From contig JAHCAK010000015.1 of the NCBI GenBank assembly GCA_019634955.1, forward strand, positions 23,638 to 87,637: DNA of 64,000 bases. Direction: 5' to 3'. Source of the stretch: Burkholderiales bacterium. GTDB taxonomy: Bacteria; Pseudomonadota; Gammaproteobacteria; Burkholderiales; Usitatibacteraceae. This document shows, one piece after another, positions 58,664-64,000 of the stretch (its first letter is position 1; each line of letters opens with the position of its first letter). The notes under the pieces were generated by a model. The model worked only from the letters and a program-made list of their open reading frames with translations. It made no database searches and was not told where the DNA came from. The translations under genes and the position numbers were made by a program.

Positions 58664-58708
58664 CAGCGACGAAGGGAAGTCCGTTTCGCACATCCAGGGA
58701 GACACACC

Positions 58709-59983
58709 ATGCGTTCGATGATTGCGTTGTTCACGGCAGCGCTCCTGGGCCTCGCCCAGGCGGCGTGGGCCCAGGTGGAGCTCACGTTCTACTACCCGAT
58801 CGCGGTCGGCGGCCCGCTCACCAAGGTGATCGACGGCTACGCCGCGGAGTTCGAGAAGGCCAACCCCGGCGTGAAGGTGAAGCCGATCTACGCCGGCAAC
58901 TACGACGACGCGCGCATCAAGGCGCTCGCCGCGCTCAAGGCCGGGCAGCCCGCGCAGATCTCGGTGCTCTTCTCGATCGACATCTACGAGCTGCTCGAGC
59001 AGGACGTGATCGTCCCCTGGGACGAGGCCGCCACCACCGCCGACGACAAGGCGTGGCTCAAGAGCTTCTACCCCGCCCTCATGATGAACGGCACCTACAA
59101 GAACAAGGTGTACGGCATCCCGTTCCAGCGCTCGACGATCGTCCTCTACTGGAACAAGGAGGCGTTCAAGGAAGTGGGGCTCGACCCCGAGAAGGCGCCC
59201 GCCAACTGGACCGAGATGACAGCCATGGCGCAGAAGCTCATGAAGAAGGACGCCTCCGGCAACGTGCAGCGCTGGGGCGTGATGGTGCCCTCCACCGGCT
59301 ACGCCTACTGGATGTTCCAGGCGTTCGCGCGCCAGAACGGCCAGGACCTCATGAACCGCGACGGCAACCAGACCAACTACGCGCACCCGGACGTGATCGG
59401 CGCGCTGCAGTACTGGCGCGACCTGGGCGCCAAGCACAAGGTGATGCCGGAAGGCACCGTGGAGTGGGGGACGCTCCGCCAGGCGTTCACCGAGGGCAAG
59501 ACCGCCATGATGTGGCACACCACGGGCAACCTCACGGCCGTGAAGGGCTCGGCCAAGTTCCCCTTCGGCGTGGCGATGCTGCCCGCTTCCAAGCAGCGCG
59601 GCTCGCCCACCGGCGGCGGCAATTTCTACCTCTTCAAGAAGACGACGCCCGAGGAACGCAAGGCCGCGCTCGCCTTCGTGAAGTTCATGACCGCGCCCGA
59701 GCGCGCCGCCGACTGGAGCATGGCCACCGGCTATGTGGCGACCTCGCCCGCCGCCTACGACACGCCGAAGCTCAAGGCCTATGCCGCCGAGTTCCCGCCG
59801 GCCGTGGTCGCGCGCGACCAGTTCCAGTACGCCACGCCCGAGCTCTCCACCTTCCAGACCGGGCGCGTGAGGAAGCTCCTCGACGACGCGATCCAGGCGT
59901 CCCTCACCGGGCAGAAGCAGCCGGCGGACGCGCTCAAGGCCGCGCAGGCCGAGGCCGACAGGCTCCTCAAGTCCTACCGCTGA
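58709..59983 (+). CDS. Extracellular solute-binding protein family 1 (UgpB-like)
   Basis: A 424-residue periplasmic binding protein close to UgpB in length (438) and pattern: signal peptide to AAWAQ, VELTFYYPIAVGGPLTKVID, YAAEFEKANPGVKVKPIYAGNYDD, the mid-domain VYGIPFQRSTIVLYWNKEAFKEVGLDPEKAP and MMWHTTGNLT. UgpB binds sn-glycerol 3-phosphate and glycerophosphodiesters, but related proteins bind oligosaccharides or polyols, so the ligand is only suggested. It is encoded 45 bases after the ATPase and 10 bases before the first permease. Confidence 0.9.
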   Translation: MRSMIALFTAALLGLAQAAWAQVELTFYYPIAVGGPLTKVIDGYAAEFEKANPGVKVKPIYAGNYDDARIKALAALKAGQPAQISVLFSIDIYELLEQDVIVPWDEAATTADDKAWLKSFYPALMMNGTYKNKVYGIPFQRSTIVLYWNKEAFKEVGLDPEKAPANWTEMTAMAQKLMKKDASGNVQRWGVMVPSTGYAYWMFQAFARQNGQDLMNRDGNQTNYAHPDVIGALQYWRDLGAKHKVMPEGTVEWGTLRQAFTEGKTAMMWHTTGNLTAVKGSAKFPFGVAMLPASKQRGSPTGGGNFYLFKKTTPEERKAALAFVKFMTAPERAADWSMATGYVATSPAAYDTPKLKAYAAEFPPAVVARDQFQYATPELSTFQTGRVRKLLDDAIQASLTGQKQPADALKAAQAEADRLLKSYR

Positions 59984-59993
59984 CCGCCCGCCG

Positions 59994-60857
59994 ATGAAGA
60001 ACGTGTACGGATGGCTGCTGCTCACCCCGGCAGCCATCCTGCTCGTCGGCTTCACGCACTACCCCGCCGTCGCGACGCTGATCGACAGCTTCTTCACGAC
60101 GGGAACGGTGGTGCGGCCGTCGAAGTTCGCGGGGCTCGCGAACTACGCCTCGCTCGCCGACGACCCGATCTTCTGGCAGGTCCTTCGCAACAACCTCTAC
60201 TTCGCGGCCGCGACGATCCCCACCTCGATCGCGATCGCGATGCTCATGGCCATCTGGGTGAACGACCGCCTGCCCGCGCGGGCGCTCGTGCGCATGAGCT
60301 ACTTCACGCCGACCATCCTGCCGATGGTGGCGGTGGCGAACCTCTGGCTCTTCTTCTACACGCCGCAGATCGGCCTGCTGGACAAGGTGGGCGCGATGTT
60401 CGGCGCCGCCAGCCACAACTGGCTGGGCGACCCGTCGACCGTGATGGCCTGCATGGCGGTGATGACCGTGTGGAAGGAGGCCGGCTTCTTCATGATCTTC
60501 TACCTCGCGGCGCTGCAGTCGCTGCCGCCGGAGCTGGAGGAGGCCGCGAAGGTCGAGGGCGCCTCGCGCTGGTACTACTTCCGGCGCGTGACCTTCCCGC
60601 TCCTCATGCCCACGACGCTCTTCGTGCTGGTGAACGCGACCATCAACTCCTTCAAGCTGGTCGACCACCTGTTCATCCTCACCAAGGGCGGGCCGGACAA
60701 CGCGTCCAACCTGCTGCTCTACTACATCTACCAGGTGGCGTTCAGCTTCTTCGACACGGCCTACGCCTCCACCCTCACCGTGGTGCTGCTCGCGCTCCTC
60801 GCGGGCATGGCCATCATCCAGTTCCAGCTGATCGAGAAGCGGGTGCACTACCGATGA
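59994..60857 (+). CDS. ABC importer permease, MalF/UgpA type
   Basis: A 287-residue permease with six membrane helices: first helix WLLLTPAAILLVGFTHYPAV, then FNDP-like periplasmic segment and the EAA loop LEEAAKVEGASRWYYFRRVTFPLLMPT (about 181-207). The GGPDNASNLLLYYIYQVAF stretch near the C-terminus is typical of UgpA/MalF partners. It pairs with the permease encoded immediately downstream, whose ATG overlaps this stop (ATGA). Together with the upstream ATPase and binding protein it completes a carbohydrate-type importer. Confidence 0.93.
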   Translation: MKNVYGWLLLTPAAILLVGFTHYPAVATLIDSFFTTGTVVRPSKFAGLANYASLADDPIFWQVLRNNLYFAAATIPTSIAIAMLMAIWVNDRLPARALVRMSYFTPTILPMVAVANLWLFFYTPQIGLLDKVGAMFGAASHNWLGDPSTVMACMAVMTVWKEAGFFMIFYLAALQSLPPELEEAAKVEGASRWYYFRRVTFPLLMPTTLFVLVNATINSFKLVDHLFILTKGGPDNASNLLLYYIYQVAFSFFDTAYASTLTVVLLALLAGMAIIQFQLIEKRVHYR

Positions 60858-61672
60858 GGGTGCTCGGGAAGAAGCTTCCGGTCCTGGAGACGACGGCGGC
60901 GTGGCTGCTCGCGGCGCTGTGGATCGCGCCGCTCGCCTACGCCTTCTGGGCGGCCTTCCACCCGGCGGCGATGGCCACGCACTTCGACCTCCTCGCGCCC
61001 CTCACGCTGGACAACTTCCGCAAGGCGTGGACCTACGCGCCCTTCCCGCGCCACTTCCTCAACACGCTGATCCTCGTGACGATGGTGCTCGCGGCGCAGC
61101 TGGTGCTGTGCACGCTGGCCGGGTTCGCCTTCGCGCGCTTCGACTTCGCGGGCCGCAACATCGCCTTCGGGCTGGTGCTGGTGCAGCTCATGGTGATGCC
61201 CGAGGTGCTGATCGTGGAGAACTACCTCACGATGGCGAAGCTGGGCCTCGTGGACACGATCCTGGGGATCGGGCTGCCGTACATGGCGAGCGCCTTCGGC
61301 ATCTTCCTCATGCGCCAGACCTTCAAGACCATCCCGCGCGAGCTGGAGGAGGCCGCGCGCGTCGAGGGCTGCTCGATGATCGGCGTGCTGTGGCGCGTGT
61401 ACGTGCCGCTCGCCCGGCCCACCTACCTCGCCTACGCGCTGGTCTCCGTGAGCTACCACTGGAACAACTTCCTCTGGCCGCTCGTCATCACCAACTCCGT
61501 CAATACGCGCCCGCTCACCGTGGGGCTCGCGATCTTCGGCGCGCCCGAGTCCGGCGTCGACTGGGCCGTGATCAGCGCCGGCACGCTCATGGCCGTCTCG
61601 CCGCTGCTCGTGGCGTTCCTGCTCTTCCAGCGCCAGTTCATGCAGTCGTTCATGCAGGCGGGGATCAAGTAG
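60854..61672 (+). CDS. ABC importer permease, MalG/UgpE type
   Basis: A 272-residue permease with six membrane helices. LDNFRKAWTYAPFPRHFLNTLIL is the conserved periplasmic-to-helix entry, FAFARFDFAGRN the second block, and the EAA loop is RELEEAARVEGCSMIGVLWRVYVPLARP (about 160-187). The last helix ends QRQFMQSFMQAGIK, the hallmark C-terminus (GAxK/GxxKG) of MalG/UgpE permeases. The ATG at 60854 overlaps the previous stop. It is followed by a hairpin with T-tract at 61689-61732, so the operon probably ends here. Confidence 0.93.
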   Translation: MRVLGKKLPVLETTAAWLLAALWIAPLAYAFWAAFHPAAMATHFDLLAPLTLDNFRKAWTYAPFPRHFLNTLILVTMVLAAQLVLCTLAGFAFARFDFAGRNIAFGLVLVQLMVMPEVLIVENYLTMAKLGLVDTILGIGLPYMASAFGIFLMRQTFKTIPRELEEAARVEGCSMIGVLWRVYVPLARPTYLAYALVSVSYHWNNFLWPLVITNSVNTRPLTVGLAIFGAPESGVDWAVISAGTLMAVSPLLVAFLLFQRQFMQSFMQAGIK

Positions 61673-61688
61673 GCGCCCTCACCCCCGA

Positions 61689-61732
61689 CCCCTCTCCCGC
61701 AAGCGGGAGAGGGGAGAAAACCCCGCCTTTTT
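61689..61732 (+). terminator. Hairpin with T-tract after the Ugp-like operon
   Basis: CCCCTCTCCCGC (61689-61700) and GCGGGAGAGGGG (61703-61714) form a perfect 12-base stem; an AT-richer stretch and CTTTTT (to 61732) follow. CCCTCTCCC-GCAAGC-GGGAGAGGG hairpins are a widely scattered intergenic repeat in high-G+C proteobacteria, so this may be both a repeat unit and the terminator of the importer operon. Confidence 0.7.
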
Positions 61733-61774
61733 GCTAGACTCGCCGGCTATCCGCCCCCCGGCCCGCCCCGCGCC

Positions 61775-63223
61775 ATGACCTCCCTCGTCCTCTTCACGAT
61801 CGCCTACCTGGTCGTCACGATCGCGATCGGCCTCTACGCCGCCCGGTTCGTCTCCAGCGCCAAGGACTACCTGGTCGCCGGCCGCAACCTCCCCCTCTAC
61901 ATGAACACGGCCACCGTCTTCGCCACCTGGTTCGGGGCGGAGACGGTGCTCTCGGTCTCGGCCACCTTCGTGCAGGACGGCCTGGGCGGCATCCCGGCCG
62001 ACCCCTTCGGGGCCACCTTCTGCCTCATCTTCGTGGCGCTCTTCTTCGCCCGGGCCTTCTACCGGCTGGACCTCCTGACCATCGGCGACTTCTACAAGAA
62101 GCGCTACGGCAAGGGGGTGGAGGTGCTCACCAGCCTCGCGGTGACCCTCTCCTATCTCGGCTGGACCTCCGCGCAGCTCACCGCGCTGGGCATCGTCTTC
62201 AACTCCCTCTCTCAGGGCGCCATCACGCTGGACCAGGGCATCCTCCTCGGCGCCGTGATCGTGCTCGTCTACACGACGATGGGCGGGATGTGGTCGGTGG
62301 CGCTCACCGACCTCTTCCAGTCCGTGGTGATCGTGCTGGGGCTCTTCTACGTGGCCATCCTCGCGACCGACCAGGCGGGCGGCGTGGCCCGGGTGATCTC
62401 GCACGCGTCGGAAGCCGGCAAGTTCCAGTTCTGGCCGACCGGGGGGAGCAAGGAGTGGTGGGCCTTCGTGGCGGCCTGGGCGACGCTTGCCATCGGCTCC
62501 ATCCCGCAGCAGGACGTCTTCCAGCGCGTCACCAGCGCGAAGAACGAGAACACGGCCGTGCGCGGGTCGCTCCTCGGGGCGGCGGCCTACTTCTGCCTCG
62601 CCTTCGTGCCCATGTACCTCGCCTACTCGGCGCTGCTGGTCGACCCCGCGGTGGTGAACGGCCTGCTCAAGGAAGGCGGGCGCGAGGTGCAGCTCATCCT
62701 GCCCAACATGGTGCTCCTGCACATGCCGCTCTTCGCGCAGGTGATGTTCTTCGGGGCGCTGCTCTCGGCCATCCTCTCGACCTCCTCGGGCGCGCTGCTG
62801 GCCCCCACGGCGCTCTTCACCGAGAACGTGGTGAAGCCCCTCTTCGGGCAGATGAGCGACAAGCGCTTCCTGCTGGCCCTGCGGGTGATCCTCGTCTTCT
62901 TCACGGCCGGGGTGCTCGTCTTCGCCCTCAATAACACCAGCACCATGTATGAAATGGTGCAGAACGCCTACAAGGTCACGCTGGTGGGGGCCTTCGTGCC
63001 GCTCGCCTGCGGGATCTACTGGCGCCGGGCGTCCACGCAGGGGGCGCTGCTTTCGTCCCTGGTGGGCCTCGCCGTCTGGGTCATCTGCGAGAAATTCTTC
63101 GCCGAGGCCGACATCCCGCCGCAGATGTGGGGGCTCTTCGCCTCAATCGCGGGGATGGTGGTCGGCTCCTACGCGCCGCAGCTCATCAAGGACGGCCGGC
63201 AGGACGCCTTCGCCAAGGGCTGA
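61775..63223 (+). CDS. Sodium:solute symporter family (SSS) transporter
   Basis: A 482-residue SSS transporter with about 13 membrane helices. Family features: YLVAGRNLPLYMNTATVFATWFGAETVLSVSATF (about 32-64, the Na+-site helix region), RLDLLTIGDFYKKRYGKGVE (about 94-113), AQLTALGIVF, SIPQQDVFQRVTSAK, and LLSAILSTSSGALLAPTALFTENVV (about 329-353). SSS members carry sugars, proline, pantothenate or short carboxylates; the substrate is not evident. The ATG at 61775 has no strong ribosome site. Two genes for very small membrane proteins follow before the next terminator, so they are possible subunits. Confidence 0.93.
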   Translation: MTSLVLFTIAYLVVTIAIGLYAARFVSSAKDYLVAGRNLPLYMNTATVFATWFGAETVLSVSATFVQDGLGGIPADPFGATFCLIFVALFFARAFYRLDLLTIGDFYKKRYGKGVEVLTSLAVTLSYLGWTSAQLTALGIVFNSLSQGAITLDQGILLGAVIVLVYTTMGGMWSVALTDLFQSVVIVLGLFYVAILATDQAGGVARVISHASEAGKFQFWPTGGSKEWWAFVAAWATLAIGSIPQQDVFQRVTSAKNENTAVRGSLLGAAAYFCLAFVPMYLAYSALLVDPAVVNGLLKEGGREVQLILPNMVLLHMPLFAQVMFFGALLSAILSTSSGALLAPTALFTENVVKPLFGQMSDKRFLLALRVILVFFTAGVLVFALNNTSTMYEMVQNAYKVTLVGAFVPLACGIYWRRASTQGALLSSLVGLAVWVICEKFFAEADIPPQMWGLFASIAGMVVGSYAPQLIKDGRQDAFAKG

Positions 63224-63406
63224 CCGCTTCCGCAGGGGGCCATCGGGCCGTCCGGCTCATCACCATACCCCCCGCCGGCGGCATTTCGCGCCGCCTTTTC
63301 CGCATTTCGTCGCTTTCCGCTTCAGCGGGGCTTGCCGCCTCCTTAATCTGGCGCCAAGTCGTAAGCGCCCGCCGGGCGCCGAGCCGTGAAGAGAAGGAGA
63401 GAGACC

Positions 63407-63694
63407 ATGAGCAAGCTGGAAAAACTGGACCTGATGGGTGTCGCCTCGCTGGGCGTCGTCGCCGCCGCGCTGCTGGTCGGCTGGATCGCCACCACGCAGG
63501 ACATCGCCGCGCGCCATGCCCGGCAGTCCGCCAAGCCCGAGGCCGTGGCCCTCACCGAGAACGGCAGCATGAAGCTCACGGTCACCGCGGCGCGCGAGGA
63601 AGCCTCGCCCGCCACGGTCACCCGCACCGCCTCGGTGCGCACGGCGGGTGGCCCGTCGCTGGAAGTCGCGCTGCCCTTCGCGTTCCGTCCGTAA
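63407..63694 (+). CDS. Small single-pass membrane protein, 95 residues
   Basis: A 95-residue protein with one membrane helix (LMGVASLGVVAAALLVGWIA, about 9-28) near the N-terminus and a ~65-residue polar, presumably periplasmic tail (HARQSAKPEAVALTENG, MKLTVTAAREEASPATVTR) ending in a hydrophobic strand EVALPFAFRP. ATG at 63407 is set by AAGGAGA at 63394-63400. I recognise no family. It lies 183 bases after the symporter; the gap contains the short palindrome GCGCCCGCCGGGCGC at 63365-63379, so it may have its own leader or promoter. A second tiny membrane protein follows 10 bases downstream. Confidence 0.72.
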   Translation: MSKLEKLDLMGVASLGVVAAALLVGWIATTQDIAARHARQSAKPEAVALTENGSMKLTVTAAREEASPATVTRTASVRTAGGPSLEVALPFAFRP

Positions 63695-63704
63695 GGGGGC
63701 GGCC

Positions 63705-63833
63705 ATGAGCACCCTGGACCGCGTCGTCTCGCCGCAGGCCTTCCGGGTCTCGACCGCCGTCACCGTGGTGATCGCAGGTTGGTTCGCGCTCACCTTCGCC
63801 ATCACCGTGGGCGGGCTCCTGGCCGGCGCCTGA
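63705..63833 (+). CDS. Very small single-pass membrane protein, 42 residues
   Basis: A 42-residue protein: a short polar N-terminus (MSTLDRVVSPQAFRVS) and a single C-terminal membrane helix (TAVTVVIAGWFALTFAITVGGL). ATG at 63705 follows AAGGGGGCGGCC (AAGGGGG at 63692-63698), a fair ribosome-binding site, 10 bases after the 95-residue membrane protein's stop. The strong terminator at 63865-63890 follows within 32 bases, so the short gene is the last in the transcript, which supports its being real. No family recognised; single-helix regulators of transporters or respiratory complexes have this size. Confidence 0.65.
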   Translation: MSTLDRVVSPQAFRVSTAVTVVIAGWFALTFAITVGGLLAGA

Positions 63834-63864
63834 CCACGAACCGGGGCTCCCATCCCCAAACCCC

Positions 63865-63890
63865 AACCCGGCTTCGGCCGGGTTTTTTTT
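63865..63890 (+). terminator. Intrinsic terminator with UUCG tetraloop
   Basis: AACCCGGC (63865-63872), loop TTCG, GCCGGGTT (63877-63884) and a continuing run of T to 63890: a perfect 8-base stem with the extra-stable UUCG loop and an 8-base T-tract. It ends the transcript of the two small membrane proteins. It is the clearest Rho-independent terminator in the window. Confidence 0.93.
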
Positions 63891-63893
63891 CCC

Positions 63894-63939
63894 GCTTTCC
63901 GGGGACAGTCCCCAAGAGCGGGGACAGTCCCCGGAAAGC
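63894..63939. repeat. Hairpin element with GGGGACAGTCCCC core, copy 5
   Basis: A 20-base stem with loop aagagc: arm GCTTTCC, core GGGGACAGTCCCC, loop, core, arm GGAAAGC. Only the core centre (A opposite A) fails to pair. It lies 3 bases after the T-tract of an intrinsic terminator, so here termination is not its obvious role. The remaining 61 bases to the window end show no feature I can name. Confidence 0.9.
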
Positions 63940-64000
63940 GAAGCGCGTCCTGACCCCCCCGAGGCGCGTTTCGTCGCAGTCCGGTTTGACCGGGGAGGGC

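Overview
The window is chromosomal DNA of very high G+C (near 70 % by eye, with strong G/C third-position bias). The gene content suggests a free-living, aerobic betaproteobacterium: two periplasmic Bug/TctC-type binding proteins, UbiB, a classical type IV pilin, Tex, a B12-dependent ribonucleotide reductase, E. coli-like PssA, and secreted proteins with paired 'SGWG' C-terminal modules. The exact genus cannot be fixed from sequence alone. No rRNA, tRNA, CRISPR array, IS element or prophage was seen. No gene-free stretch exceeds about 260 bases.

1-9.6 kb: the end of tamB; a DUF302 protein and an Asp/Glu racemase; an arsR-arsM arsenic module with a visible promoter/operator; a translationally coupled lipocalin-hupE-hupE operon; tex; and a DUF4197 protein facing tex across an unusual nested hairpin. 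9.6-19 kb: a WYL regulator divergent from a tiny lipoprotein gene that shares a palindrome with it; an ABC importer operon ending in an unknown Tat-like protein and deoC; a Bug protein; a BLUF photoreceptor; and pssA. 19-31 kb: a 1063-residue RCC1-repeat secreted protein, a pilin, an MBL hydrolase with a Bug protein under a divergent LysR regulator, an HtrA protease, an FRG-domain protein, an RluA-type synthase, and a beta-propeller gene overlapping a MoaD-like gene.

31-40.7 kb: Kup potassium transporter divergent from a short KdpD-like kinase and KdpE; then a minus-strand run (SDR, HIT, small membrane protein, LysE exporter, serine hydrolase, ChrA, diguanylate cyclase). 40.9-47.3 kb: a tightly overlapping efflux operon (TetR, membrane-fusion protein, FtsX-type permease, ATPase, a TetR-like ligand domain without HTH, an unknown secreted protein, outer-membrane factor). 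47.4-54 kb: nrdJ carrying a LAGLIDADG intein exactly before its catalytic cysteine, divergent from msrA, then ubiB. 54-64 kb: a secreted HExxH protein, an EEP nuclease/phosphatase, a class D beta-lactamase, a second SGWG-module protein, a Ugp-like importer, a sodium:solute symporter and two very small membrane proteins before a strong terminator.

A family of long hairpins recurs at gene ends (six structures at four loci). Each has two copies of a 13-base odd palindrome (GGGGACWGTCCCC) around a 6-base loop, extended by outer arms that pair perfectly but differ from locus to locus. With the HTH-less TetR-like gene, the intein placement and the beta-propeller/MoaD-like pair, these are the most interesting observations. 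All functional calls rest on reading motifs and on known families; no database search was run.
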